Assembly: GCF_016801865.2 (NCBI RefSeq)
Contig: NC_068939.1
Coordinates: forward strand, 74,142,100 to 74,206,099
Reading direction: 5' to 3'
From: Culex pipiens pallens
Lineage: Eukaryota > Arthropoda > Insecta > Diptera > Culicidae
Length of the DNA stretch: 64,000 bases
Part shown: positions 32,990-44,721 of the stretch, one piece after another
Position numbering within the stretch: position 1 is the first letter of the stretch
Layout: each line of letters opens with the position of its first letter
The notes under the pieces: model-generated
The model's input: the letters and a program-made list of their open reading frames with translations, nothing else
The model's database searches: none
Told to the model about the DNA's origin: nothing
Position numbers and translations under genes: made by a program

Positions 32990-35560
32990 AAAAATAGTTT
33001 CTTTCTATCAATGACCAACTTTGTAGACATGTTATCCTAGGCCTATATAAGCCATTTGTGTGTATATGGTGCCAGTTACACTCGGTAATGACATTTGAGA
33101 AGGGCGTAAGTGTTTTAAATATTTTTGTATTTCGTAATTTAAATATTGCTGTATCTCGAAGCCGTTGCATCGTATCAAAAAGTGGTCAAAGACAAACTTG
33201 TAGGAAATTTGACGGGCTTTCCGAAAAAAATCACTGAAACAAAAAAACACTCCCTTTTTATGAGATTTTTTGATATTTAAGTTTAAAAGTCAAATTTGAA
33301 GGTGAGCCCAAGATTTTTTTTCGTTCAAAATACAAAAATATTTTCTGATACTGTTTTTTTGAAAAGTGCTCTAAACGTCAAAATTTTCAAAAACCGAACA
33401 CAAGAGTCAATTTTCCAGACAGTTTTACATAAAAACCTCCATATTGACCATTGTCCTAAGTCCAATCCTTGTGAAGTTACAGCGGTTAAAAAAAAATGTT
33501 GAAAAAATAGGTTTTTTTATGGTTTTGGCAATTTCTATATTACAGACCTGATTTTTCAGTCTCGAAAATATTTTTAGCGGAAAGATCGTCCAATTTCCCA
33601 TAAGTTTGTCTCTGACCACATTTAATTGGATGTATGGGCTTACAGATATATGTTAATTTACCACCAGGTTGCTATACTACACTGGAAAAATATTATGTTT
33701 TCAGTTATGAGCAATGTGTCTGTAAGCCCATACATCCAATTGAACTGTGGTCAAAAACAAACTGATTGGAAATTGGACGAGCTTTCCGCTAAAAATATTT
33801 TTTTGGAGACTGAAAAATCAAGTCTGTCATATAGAAATTGCCAAAAATCATCAAAAAACCTATTTTTTCAACATTTTTATTTTTAAGCCCGCTGTAACTT
33901 CACAAGGATTGGACTTAGGATAATGGTCAATATGGAGACTTTAATGTAAAATTGTCTGGAAAATCGACTCTCGTGTTCGGGTTTTAAAAATTTTGACGTT
34001 TAGAGCACTTAAAAAACAGTTTCAGAAAATGATTTTTGTATTTTTTTTAGGTGAGTTGCTCCATCTTGCAGTCTTGAGTCTTTTTGTTACATCTTAGGCT
34101 ATTTTCACAATAATTTTGAACGAAAAAAAATCGTGGGCTCACCTTTAAATTTGACTTTTAAACTTAAATATCAAAAAATCTCATAAAAGTGGAGTGTTTT
34201 TTTGTCTCAGTGTATTTTTTTCGGAAAGCCCGTCAAATTTCTAACAAGTTTGTCTTTGACCACTTTTTGATACGATGCAACGGCTTCAAGATACAGCAAT
34301 ATTTAAATTACGAAATACAAAAATATTTAAAACACTTACGCCCTTCTCAAATGTCATAACCGAGTGTAACTGGCTCCATATACAGCAATTCCCCATGAAA
34401 ACAGCATGGAAAAAAAACAAAAGTGCTCGGATCGGGCTCAAAATTTTTCTGGGTGTTCCCTGGCCGAAATAATTAGACCCGTATTTTTTTGTTTGGCCAT
34501 TAGGGTGACCTACGCCGTGTTAGGGTGGTCTGAAAAATGGCCATTTTCGTCGATTTTCGCAAAAACCACTTTAAAAAAAAATCATAACTCCTCGTCATTT
34601 CAACCGATTTCAATTGTCTTATACGCAAATGAAAGGTGATAAGTTGGCCTTTCAAAGAAAAATAATAAAAAGTTTCAAAAATCTAGCCTAACATATGAAA
34701 AGGTCGAATGAAACTTTAAAATGCCGTTTTGACGGTGTCTGGACCAAAGAGCCTATGTCTGGAAATATTTTTATCGGAATCTCCGAACATTCATACATAA
34801 CATACTAAAAAATGGGAGGAGTTTATTAACAGGATTCCGAGATATGATTTTTTTAAAATAAAATCCGTGTTTTCGATGCGCCGCGCGCAAAAACACGAAA
34901 ATGACAAAATCGGCAAAAAATCAGCTTTTTTACTAAAATTGTCATAATTTAAAAATTTCAGCGATGACCTATACATGTCTGGGTACCAAAAGTTGCGTCT
35001 TTCAATAAGGAATATCCAGACATGTATAGGTCATCGCTGAAATTTTTAAGTTATCGCAGTTTTAGTGGAAAAAGTAGTTTTTTTTGCCGATTTTGTCATT
35101 TTCGTGTTTTTGCGCGTGGCGCGTCGAAAAACACGGATTTTATTTTCAAAAAATCATATCTCGGAATCCTGTCAATGAACTCATCCCATTTTTTAGTATG
35201 TTATGTATGAATGTTCGGAGATTCCGATAAAAATATTTCCAGACATAGGCTCTTTGGTCCAGACACCGTCAAAACGGCATTTTAAAGTTTCATTCGACCT
35301 TTTCATATGTTAAGCAAGATTTTTGAAACTTCTTGTTATTTTTCTTTGAAATGCCAACTTATCACCTTTCATTTGCGTATATGACAATTGAAATCGGTTG
35401 AAATGACGAGGAGTTATGATTTTTTTTTAAAGTGGTTTTTGCGAAAATCGTCGAAAATGGCCATATGCCTAGGATAACATGTCTACAAAGTTTCATTGAA
35501 ATCGGAGAGAGTCGAGAAAATTTTACCTAAAAAAATTCTTGGATGATTATGGCACATTTT
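32990..35560. mobile_element. FB3 foldback, interrupted by FB4
   Basis: The left arm is about 33000-33646. The right arm starts at 33719, runs to about 34378, and resumes at 35463-35553, with a 72-nt loop between arms. Mirror words include TTTGTAGACATGTTATCC and GGCTTACAGA against TCTGTAAGCC. The interior itself holds the segment seen as a single arm at 6361-6868. The right side carries TCGGAGAGAGTCGAG, which the left arm has lost, so the termini are incomplete. Confidence 0.7.
34383..35462. mobile_element. FB4 foldback nested in FB3
   Basis: Arms at about 34534-34982 and 35016-35462 are inverted copies with a 33-nt loop (GTACCAAAAGTTGCGTC...). Mirror words: CAGCGATGACCTATACATG and CATGTATAGGTCATCGCTG. 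It starts CAGCAATTCC, close to FB3's GAGCAATTCC. About 150 bp at the left end has no mirror. It interrupts the right arm of FB3 in an AT-rich CCATATA context, so it is younger than FB3. Confidence 0.75.
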
Positions 35561-35562
35561 GA

Positions 35563-38500
35563 AGTGCTTCAAACGACCGTCCGAATGCATCTAAGAGAGT
35601 TGGAATTGATGAAGTTTTACGCAAATAGGAGTAGTTTTAAGATTTTTTTGTTTTTTGGACCTCAAACTTCAATGCTCGTTTTACCACACTTCCCTTTGTC
35701 GTAGAGGGCTCATATTTGGCATGAGTTCATCTTATGTATAGACATACAAACAATGAAAGTATCATCTAAATCGGAGCACCTCGATACGACCTCTAGAACA
35801 AACCGAGCAATACTTACAAAAACTGCCTCTTTATTTGACCCTCTTCTGAAATGACCCACCATAACAACAATAAACCACGTGCGAGCCCAGACCACTTCAT
35901 CAACCCCAATTAGCAGTGCATGATCTGGTCAGACATGGTCCAAAGTACCTCTTCAACACCCTCCACCACGGAACTAAAACCCAGTGCAGTGCCTCCGAGA
36001 AGACCATCACCAGCATCAACAATCCGAGGCAATAAGTTACACACACACACCCTCAAGGCAAGTCGTGGGTTGACCCGCGATCCTTGTCGACTCAAGTTTC
36101 GCAACACACACGCTGGTCATTCATTGACCATCAGTCGCGAATACCCGCAAGTCGGGGTGCGCACCCCCTTCCGAAAGGTAGCAATTATCGTATCAATTAG
36201 ATGTCAATTCCTGAACGCACAAACAATCACTTTTTCGGGGTTCGACCCGCGGGGGCGGTTCTCGGCACGATCGTTGAGCCTGTCGTCAACTAGGGGGGGA
36301 GATTGCTCGTGGTCAGTGTTCAGCAAATTTGCCAGTCACCGATAATTATCGGCGGTGGTGGCGTCAGGCAAGATCTGCGGCTGCCTTGACGAAGGTCGTC
36401 CACTTCACAACGCCAACACAGTGCAGTGGTGTGGTACTTCACGTTGACTTACTGAACCACACTGCGGTGATCGCCATTGTCAGCGCGGAATTGGACAGGT
36501 TTTCATGCCCTAATGGAATGATTAATGGGGCGAATCTGTCGAGATGTGATCGCGGGTTGTAATGTACACAATTAATCAATTTAAGGTGAGGCACACCCCG
36601 TTTAAAAGATTGTTAATCTTCAAAGGATTGCGGGCTGCTCCCCTAAGTCACCGTAAAATGTCTCAACCCCTGGGTTATTTATTGACCGCGGTGAGGTCAC
36701 AACTCCGGTACGACCCAGTATCTACACGAACCAGTATATACAACAAGTCAAAGTTAATAACTTTTCATTCAAGATCTTCATCCGTTCCCCCCGTGAATGA
36801 CTTCAAACTTGATCAGCCTCCTCAAATTACACCACCAGCTTGAGTGGGTCCAAAAGGTAGTACAGCTCACTGGACTGCTTCCAAAGTGGCCGTAAACTCG
36901 TCCCATAAAGCACACACCATTATTGCGAAAGGTTAACTCGGTGAACCAGCTCAGGTGTACTCAGCGGGTACATGTGTCTCCTAGAATCTTGTCCGCCCGC
37001 CGTTCAAAACCCAGGAACACGAAAACGACGAAGCTTCACAGGTGGCCGCTCCTCCGCGATCCACCTCTATGTAGGTTACCTGCGCTGGAACACGGAATGG
37101 ATGGTTCATGGTTCATTTGGACGGGGCTACACCTTATTTTTTTTGAGCTTGTTGTATTTTTTTTCTCTATAATGTGGTCGTCATGCGACTATTAAATTTC
37201 AGGTTTATTTTTTTGTGCCCCCGTCTCCTGCGAAATATTCGCTCACGAGAGGATAACTCGAGAGAGGTGGGGCAGGTTTTTTCAGTGTGTGAGGTTTTAA
37301 TGTGTTGTTATTATTATTTTGAAGGGTTGGTGCTGCTATGTTGAGATTTTTTATTTTTACCTTTTCAAAAAAATCAAGCAAAACAGTCAATATTGCTAGT
37401 TTCTTATATAATTATCAACTGACGTGTGCAGGATTTCTTTACACAAGTTCTTTACACATTGCCATTGACCTATTTGCATTTTTCAGCATGAAATTATTTC
37501 AAACAATTGTTTGCACCACAATATACTTTTTTTCTGAAAAATAATTCTTTCAAACGATTGAAAATTAATATTTATTAATAGGTACATAGATGTTATGAAG
37601 TTTTTACTGTGAGTTTTTTGAGACCTTTAAAAAAACAAACTATTGATTATGTTAAAAAAATAAGGCATGAAATTTGATTAGATTTAATGTTTTTTTCTAA
37701 TGTTTTTCTCCCTCGGCTCTGTCCAAGTCCAATCAGAATTCACGCACAACTGTAAAAAAATTTAAGCAAATAGTATCTCGAAATGCTTTTAAGATTTTTT
37801 TTTAGTTTTGCCAAATATTTCCAAAAAAACAACGTTTGTTTTTTTGGTCCTAAAATTCAATATATGCAAAATGTCCGAATGTGCTCTATTTGATTAAAAA
37901 TATACTTAAATAAAATTTATCCAATGTTATTGAAAAAAGTAAAATGTTAAGATAGCACTTATTTGCATTTTATTCCAACGAATTTTTGGGTTTTTAAAAG
38001 AATTTTAGAGTTTTCCCTTCGTAATTTTTTTCCGTGTTCAAAGTTGAACTTTTTCACTATGAAAAACATTTCGTTGTTTATTCATGTTTTTCTTCTTATT
38101 TATTTTTGACTATCTTTTTTGGATTTTTTTATTTTTTGTTTTTTTTTTTATTATTATTATTTATGCTTTATGTTAACTGAATTTGATGTAAAATAAAGCC
38201 AAAGATGAACCTAATTTATCTTAAATATGGCTAAGTCACATAAAACAAGTTATGTCATCTAGTCCCTATAGATAAAAAATTAGGAGTTCTTAGGAATGCT
38301 AATCAAGATTAAAATGGTTGACGAATTAGGATTTCTAGTAAACCCAATGTTTTTCCATGTACAGTAAGTCGTCTCGAGCATCTTTTGTATCTTTTTAAAT
38401 CTTGTTTAGTTTTATGTTTTTCTTTATTCATTTCTAGTATTTTTATATGCATTAACCTTGTTTAGTTTTTTTTGTTGGTAGTATTTGGCTTGTTCTTTAT

Positions 38501-38794
38501 TTTCTAATCAGAATCATTTAGACTTTTTGTGTGTTTTTATATTTGTTTCTAAACTTTTGAATTTTTTGCTCTTCCTACAAAAAATAAATTAAAGGCTAAA
38601 AAGTTGCAGGTTGAAACGACGTTCTTATTTTCTCATAAAAAGTAGGAGTATAAGTTAAAACCAAGCCGATTAAGTGTTTTTAATGTGGCGTTTTTCAAAT
38701 CGAGGCTGTTCTAGAGGCGGGGTTGTGTCTTAGAGGGATGAGTATTTCCTTTAGCCAAGGTTCAATAAATATGTTTTAATTGCCCCTAACTCAT
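35563..38794. other. No gene recognised
   Basis: 35860-37120 is of ordinary composition, with frames up to 141 codons (35920-36345, which I rejected as a gene) but no motif. 37130-38790 is very AT-rich with no open frames. No repeat ends were found. Confidence 0.4.
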
Positions 38795-38807
38795 GCTGTT
38801 TCGAAAA

Positions 38808-39830
38808 CACACAAAGAGCATGAGCATGAGCATGAGCATGAGCATGAGAGATCACCCATGGTTGCCCCTCCGTTGCTGAACAGAACCGTAATATCCTTTC
38901 AGCACTACTGATTATATGCTTCGACGATCTAGTGGTGTTTCCCTTATCAACAGCATGTATGAATGCGCTGAAAAGATAAAACACCATGATTGCTAAAGCT
39001 AGATCAGTTGCGAATAGGTAACAGTCATTGGCCACCAACGGCGCCCGCCATGTCAGTTTGTAGATCTCGATTTTAAGGGACGGGAATGTTAGTTAGCGCA
39101 GGTTGCTACTAAGGCAGCTGATTTACTCTGTGCTTACACCCCACAAGCGCCAGGAACCTGAGAATTTGTTAGTAGGATAGGGTGTTTGGTCAGGATTCAT
39201 CATAGAAGATGATGATGCGACCCAAAATCATAGTGTTTGTTGAAAGGTATTATGTTTTATTCTCAAGGCAAGCAATCGCATGTTGCGGATGAGACATTTC
39301 CCGTTTATCGGCTGTTAACTTTTAATTGAAATGGTTTAATCTTAGACAGCCGGCTGTGGAAAGATAGAACCACAATTATTTGTAATTAAATGATGAAGAA
39401 TTTAACAGTGTAACTTTTTGATTGAGCTTATTTTATGAGTTTTACATGATTGATGTTTAGTGGAGTACTGATTAACAAAGCGAACGACGAGTTACGATGT
39501 TTATCGATATCGATTGTATGATAAGGTTTTGTTATTGTTGCACACCGACGACGAACGCGAAAAAAAAACCTTGTGACCCGACGGAAGGGCATCGCAAATC
39601 AGACTGGCTCAATTGTCATCGATGACAACCAGAGCCAGCCGCACCTTAACACACATACACGCACGCGAAAAAAAACCGAAAAACACACCGACGACGAATG
39701 CGAAAAAACACTGCGAACCGACGGAAAGGCATCGCAAATCAGACTGCGGAGATGAAGAGAAAGAAAACAACATAAAAACATAAATAAAACCTAATCACAT
39801 CAAACCAATCACCCCATGCACACAAAGAGC
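38808..39830 (+). mobile_element. Putative LTR-retrotransposon 3' end, copy A
   Basis: A (GAGCAT)n tract near 38818 is followed by about 240 bp, then a purine tract AAGGGACGGGAA directly before TGTTAGTTAGCG at 39087. A polypurine tract abutting TGTTAG is the usual junction of internal region and 3' LTR in copia-like elements. GTTTTATTCTCAAGGCAAGC starts 166 bp into the presumed LTR. The related copy C has GTTTTATTCTCAAGACAATC at 161 bp. CACACAAAGAGC flanks the segment at 38808-38819 and 39819-39830. No complete protein domain was seen. Confidence 0.4.
39541..39746 (+). repeat. 65-bp imperfect direct repeat
   Basis: Copies at 39541-39606 and 39684-39746 share CACACCGACGACGAA, GCGAAAAAA and GGCATCGCAAATCAGACTG. 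They are separated by about 77 bp and lie inside the presumed LTR of copy A. Confidence 0.8.
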
Positions 39831-40569
39831 GACACAAAAGAGACGAAAATTATCACGAAGAAACAGGACTGCGCGTCCACCGAAGCACCGCACTTCTGAT
39901 GGCAAGTTTTTTGGAGTGTAACAATGTTCTACAAAGTTGTACTGTTTTTGTTTCGTCATTTGTGTTTGTCCATGATCGATACAACAAATTTAAAAAAATG
40001 TTTTCTCACCAACTTGTGATAATTGCAAGCAAATCTACACCATTTTATTGTAATAGTCTGTTCTACAACTTTGTAGAACGTTGTCACTTTTTTGTTCCAA
40101 AACATTAAGATTTTTCAAATTAAATTTGTTCATAAAATACGAAAAACTCGATGGAAATAAGATTGATTTGGGAAACATCTTTTTTAATTGGAACCCGCTA
40201 AAAGCAGTTTAAATTAGTTTTTAAATTACAAGTTTCATAACAAGACAAGTTCAGAAAGTAAATTAAAAAAAAATGTGAATTATAGGGGGCGTGCCAAATA
40301 TATTTAGAAATTATCATAATTAGTTTAGTTGCGTTATATCAATTTTCAAGAAGCCGGAGTGATTAGATTTCAATTTAATTTTTAAATATTATTTAAAGGT
40401 TAAAACTTGTCACATCGTTTACATTTTTTAAACATTTAAAAGGGTTGGCCATAAAATGTGAATGTATTTTTTTTTCAAAATAGATTTTTCATAAGTGCTT
40501 TAAAAAATAATTACGTTGAAATTGTTATACAAACAAGATATTTCATCAGAAAAGTCGCTGAAAATCATT
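39831..40569. other. AT-rich DNA
   Basis: No gene or repeat boundaries recognised. Confidence 0.4.
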
Positions 40570-40570
40570 G

Positions 40571-40860
40571 GACTCCGATTTCAATGAAACTATGTAAGCA
40601 TGTTATCCTACGCTTACATAAGCAATTTTTGAGTACCGTAAAACGGGGTGACTTTGATAGCCGGGGTGACTTTGATATGTTTGCGATTTTTCCGCAAAAT
40701 GAAGAGTACAATTAAAATACGCAAGGAATGGCTTAGAAACATACTGACCATGGTAGAGAAGTGTTCAAAGTACCTCAAGAAGAACTTTTCATAAAATTTT
40801 GACAAGTTTAAAAAGTAAGTTAACTTAGTTAAGAAAATGTTGATAAAAGTCATTGTTTTA
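40571..40860 (+). repeat. FB3 scrap joined to GGGGTGACTTTGATA repeat
   Basis: 40571-40625 resembles FB3 (TCCGATTTCAATGAAAC, CATGTTATCCTA). At 40635 it changes abruptly to TACCGTAAAACGGGGTGACT, followed by a second GGGGTGACTTTGATA. This word pair is repeat-like and recalls the TACCG...GGGGTGAC ends at 6948. Confidence 0.4.
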
Positions 40861-41894
40861 AACTTCTCAAAGTGTCATGATTTTCTCAATGAACATGATT
40901 TTTAATCGGAAAACGGAATGCATTTTCGGATTCTTTGGACAATTTTCCACTAGGAGAAGGTTAAAAAAAATTGTAAATAATAAATAATATGTGTTTTTGA
41001 AACACAATTAAAAAAAATCTCCAAATTTATAGGCAATTTCAGTTGAATGAATTTCATGTAAAATGTGAAAACTTGTGATTCGTGCTTCGAATTCATTATA
41101 AAATGCAATATAAATCGATAATGTTATAAACAAAGCTGTTTCGAAAACACACAAAGAGCAAAAAAATTGGGCGTATCCAAACAAAACTCTAATACTCTTT
41201 AAATTGATAAAAAAAATATGATTTGGAAGTATGATTTATTGTTACTTTGCAATGTATTTAAAAATGATTTTTTTAGGCGTTAACTCTGGCTTTGTTTTAT
41301 TTTTTAACAATTCCTATACAGGTGACAACAGACGAAAAAAAAAGAAAGGCAAACGGTTATGATATAAGGTAATAGATTAAGCCAAATATTTTCTGAAATA
41401 TCATAAACTAAACACGATTAATTCAATTAAAATTCTTAAAATAAAACAAGAAATCCATGAAGCAAGAGAAGTAAAGTTTTCGGTAGAGCAAAAGTTGCTC
41501 TAAATGATCTCATAATCACGGGAAAAATGCTTTTTTTTTATAAATTTGGGCATCAGACGGTTAAAATCAGAATTGTGCTCCTGAAAAGATAAGTTAAATT
41601 TGGTCGTACTATTTTAAACATCTTAAATCTTATAAGAGATCCTTATTTGTTCCTTAATCTTAAAGAATGAATAGTTTAATTTTCAGCTTAAAAAAATATG
41701 ACAATGTTTTGAATGAAACATATTTTATTGTTGTTGAACACTTTTTCGATTTTCGTATATTTTCAAACTATTGTATGAAGATATATAAAGTATTTAAAGG
41801 TACTTTAATAGGCAGTCTTTCAGAAAAGATTAGTTGAATAATGAAATCTGTTTTTTTGTATTTCTGTTATTTTCAATAAAAATAATTCATAATG
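40861..41894. other. AT-rich DNA
   Basis: No gene recognised. The 26-bp word GCTGTTTCGAAAACACACAA plus AGAGCA at 41135-41160 is identical to 38795-38820 at the left edge of the LTR-like copy A, with unrelated sequence on the right side. Confidence 0.4.
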
Positions 41895-42016
41895 TACCGG
41901 CCAGAGCAGGAGTGACTTTTGGTCTTGAGGTTGAGATTGGATCATACAAATTATAAATAGATTATAAATTTGTATGACCTAATCTGACCATTTTAGTATC
42001 ACCACTGCTTACGGTA
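41895..42016. mobile_element. Palindromic element related to 6948-7063
   Basis: TACCGGCCAGAGCAGGAGTG at the left is mirrored by CACTGCTTACGGTA at the right, and the centre ATAAATTTGTATGA...TCATACAAATTATA is also inverted. The arms are more diverged than in the 6.9-kb copy. Confidence 0.5.
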
Positions 42017-42077
42017 TATGAATAGTATAATTGTTTTTTTTTCATTTATTTGATAAAATAGCATGTATTTTCACTAA

Positions 42078-42206
42078 GGGACCATTCATAAACCACCCCC
42101 CTCCCCGCTGTCGTGGACAATTTCCATACAAATAAAAACTTTATTGTATGGAGCGTGGACAACAGCCAACCCCCTCCCATAAATCCACGTGGTTTATGGT
42201 TGGTCC
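42078..42206. mobile_element. 129-bp palindromic element, CCACGTGG type
   Basis: GGGACCATTCATAAACCAC at 42078 is inverted relative to CCACGTGGTTTATGGTTGGTCC ending at 42206, and TCGTGGACAATTTCCATACA against TGTATGGAGCGTGGACA extends the pairing inward. Related to 6180-6302. Confidence 0.65.
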
Positions 42207-43928
42207 ATAACCAAAACCTTACTTTTAACAATATTGAAAACTATTGCAGTAAGAACCTTGATTTAAAATATTGGTATTTTAACCGTAATTGAGCTAGTCA
42301 ACAAACTGGAAATGTGCCCTGTTAAATTGCGTGTGACAGCTTAACAATAAGTGAATTCTGAATTTTTAAGAAGTTATTAAGTTTCCAGGCCATTTTTCCA
42401 AGTTGCAGCTTGCTATCGGAAGATTGTATAGTGTGAAGCCCAAGTTAGTGGAATTAGTATTTTGCTTTACATTTTTTTATTACATAAAGTTTAGAATACG
42501 TCTAAAAAAATAAAAAAAATATCAAAAATTACATGATTCAAACAAATTAACTGAAAACATCTATCAATACTTTTTGCAAAGAAATTACTCCAACGCTAGA
42601 AAATTAAGTCCAACTTAGCCCTATCCACCATACTACACTCTATTTCTGAACCACACGGCCCATCTACGGATCCTGAGAGTAGTACGTCTCTAGAGCGCGC
42701 CGTGGGGATGGGTCACCTGGCTTAATTTTTATTTTCAACTTTTTCGTCGTCATTACCGGCGCAAAAAATTAGTTCTCGTTCGACTTTCTCACCGTTCTGA
42801 AGCAAAACTTGTGCGTGCGCGTTCGTCGCTTGAGGAAGTTTCGATTTCGATTGGGTTTTTTTTCTACCCTTCATTGCGAGTGAGGGTTGTGCGAATGAAT
42901 TCCATAATGGAGAAAATTTTACGATTTCGAATAAAGGTATGTGGCCCATTTATCTCGGCGCAGGGTATTGTGCAGCAATGTTATTAATGCGTCTACGGGA
43001 ACTCTGTGTCTCGAAGGGTCGCAATACTTTGGAGAACATATTTTATCGTGCACTTTTGCATTGTGTGTTTGGACTGTTCGCATGAATGGGGAAGATAAAT
43101 TCCTCTGCTGGGAATACATTCCCGGGGTCGGGCCGTGGCAAAAAATGTCAAGTGATGGAGACAAAAGTCTGTAACAGAAAATAGAAAACGGTTTTGCAGT
43201 GTGTGAGCGATACAGCCTCAATTCAGTTACATTTTTTGCTTTATTGAATTTTAAATATCTTGCACCGACAATGAGTGGTGGGAGTTGAATGTCGTGCAGC
43301 ATCATTGGTTATGCAGGAATTTTGCTTTCGATTGGCGCCAGGCATAAATCACACTGCTTGTGTCGTACAAGCTCTTGGTGTCAGTTTCAATAACCAGGTT
43401 CGAATAATTAGGTTTGTCTTTAATGTCAACAAAAATATCTTAAATCTTTCATCTTGACGGTCTCGTGATATGGTGGTGTATAATTTTTTTTTTATTTGCG
43501 CTAAAGTTATTTTGTGATTGAATGTTTTTCGATCCATCGTATTTTTTTTTTTGTATAAATATTTGAGAGTTTTTAAGAATTCGGACTGTAGCAAATACTT
43601 ATCATTAAAATATTTTTAATCATATGCAAAGTCTTCTTTCGTCTTTTAATTAGTCTCTGATTTTTTCTTAGTGTATTTTTTGCGATTAAAAATAAAAATG
43701 GGATTTCAAAAGTGCTTATGCACAGCAAAAAATATGCTTTTTAAAATTTTAAATGTTCTGAATTATTCTCTCTCACAAATAAGGCTATTACAAATTTATT
43801 TAATTTTTAATCCCTCAGCGCTGGGTAATAATAGAGATTGGGGGTTCAATAAAAAAATATTCAAATTTGAAGCTTAATTTTCAAAAGGTGTGGATGAACC
43901 AGACTTGATTATCCAAAGTTTTGATTTG
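42207..43928. other. No gene recognised, one weak exon candidate
   Basis: 42640-43400 is G+C-richer. ATG at 42907 opens ten codons ending AAG followed by GTATGT at 42937, a good donor sequence, but no acceptor or second exon can be tied to it. The 128-codon minus frame 42919-43305 has no known motif. Confidence 0.3.
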
Positions 43929-44096
43929 TACACCCAAAGTTAAAGAACGAGAGGATAGTCCTCACGAAAAGGAACGTGAGGAAAGTGCTATTTTGCGAGA
44001 GTATAGTCCTCTCGCGTGTTCATTCGTTCATTGGAACAGTTCATCCTATTGAGTGGCTTATATGGACAAATGACCGCCTCTTAGTCACCGAACCAT

Positions 44097-44160
44097 GGTG
44101 GCCCATACGGCAAAGGCACGGTTTAATATGCCGAAGGTCTTGGGTTCGAGTCTCGGTACC
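44097..44160 (+). ncRNA. tRNA-like Pol III module, unit 1 (SINE-like)
   Basis: GGTGGC...GGTACC can pair as a weak acceptor stem. TGGCCCATACGG (44099-44110) resembles an A box. GGTTCGAGTCT (44143-44153) matches a B box (GGTTCGANTCC) except the last base. A CGG...CCG stem with a TA-rich loop sits where the anticodon arm would be. A run of nine T at 44165-44173 is a Pol III terminator. It is not a functional tRNA gene, because the T stem is weak and no clear anticodon is defined. It is a tRNA-derived, SINE-like unit. Confidence 0.55.
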
Positions 44161-44164
44161 GTTA

Positions 44165-44173
44165 CTTTTTTTT
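44165..44173 (+). terminator. Pol III terminator, T9
   Basis: Nine T begin five bases after the tRNA-like module. The second unit keeps this feature at 44572-44580. Confidence 0.55.
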
Positions 44174-44322
44174 TGATAGATGAACTTTTTTTGAAGATGA
44201 ACCCCTGAGTAAAGTACTCTCGGTAATTTCGGAATTTATCCTCTCAGTCCGCACACAGTACCATTTTACTACCGAATCTTGCTCTTTATCCTCTCGTATG
44301 CCGATGTCCAGTTCTGGGTGTA

Positions 44323-44721
44323 TAGCATAGTTTTGAAGGTTAAATTTAAAGATCGAGGGGATAGTCCTCAAGGAAAGAAACGTGAGGAAAGTACTATTAT
44401 GGGTGAATATAGACCTCTCGCGAGTTCATTCGTTCATTGGAACAGTTCATCCTATTGAGTGGCTCATATGGACAAATGACCGCCCCTTAGTCACCAAACC
44501 ATGGGGGCCTATACGGCAAAGGCACGGTTAAATATGCCGAAGGTCTTGGGTTCGAGGCTCAGTATCGGTCCTTTTTTTTTAACTTTTTTGGAAAATGAAC
44601 CCATGAGTAAAGCACTCTTGGTAATTTCGGGATTTATTCTCTCAGTCCACACACACCCTCCATTTTACTACCGCACCGTGCTCATAATCCTCTCGTATGC
44701 CGATGCCCAGTTCTGGGTGTA
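44323..44721 (+). mobile_element. Inverted-end element with tRNA-like module, unit 2
   Basis: About 85-90% identical by eye to unit 1, in the same orientation, ending CAGTTCTGGGTGTA at 44721. Its left TACACCC end has been lost or altered at the junction (TAGCATAGTTTTGAAGG). The pair looks like a tandem dimer. Confidence 0.6.
44503..44571 (+). ncRNA. tRNA-like Pol III module, unit 2
   Basis: GGGCCTATACGG for the A box, GGTTCGAGGCT (44549-44559) for the B box, and nine T at 44572-44580. Base changes relative to unit 1 weaken the B box and the stems. Confidence 0.5.

Larger units (their letters stand above)
43929..44322 (+). mobile_element. Inverted-end element with tRNA-like module, unit 1
   Basis: Starts TACACCCAAAG and ends CAGTTCTGGGTGTA, so outer CACCCA/TGGGTG and inner ACGAGAGGATA/ATCCTCTCGTA are inverted. 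Flanking TA fits a TA-targeting element. The tRNA-like module lies in the middle. Unit 2 follows directly at a 406-bp spacing. No protein frame. Confidence 0.6.

Noticed and set aside
35920..36345. 141-codon plus-strand frame
   Set aside because: No domain, and overlapping frames on both strands in a G+C-richer patch.
42907..42942. Possible first coding exon ending AAG before GTATGT
   Set aside because: Only ten codons, with no acceptor, no second exon and no promoter evidence. A donor-like hexamer is expected by chance.
42919..43305. 128-codon minus-strand frame
   Set aside because: Looks somewhat protein-like, but no family is recognised, and plus-strand frames cover the same DNA. Not enough to call a gene.
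44097..44160. Genuine tRNA gene
   Set aside because: T stem is weak, the anticodon loop is undefined, and it is duplicated inside an inverted-end element. Better described as a tRNA-derived module.
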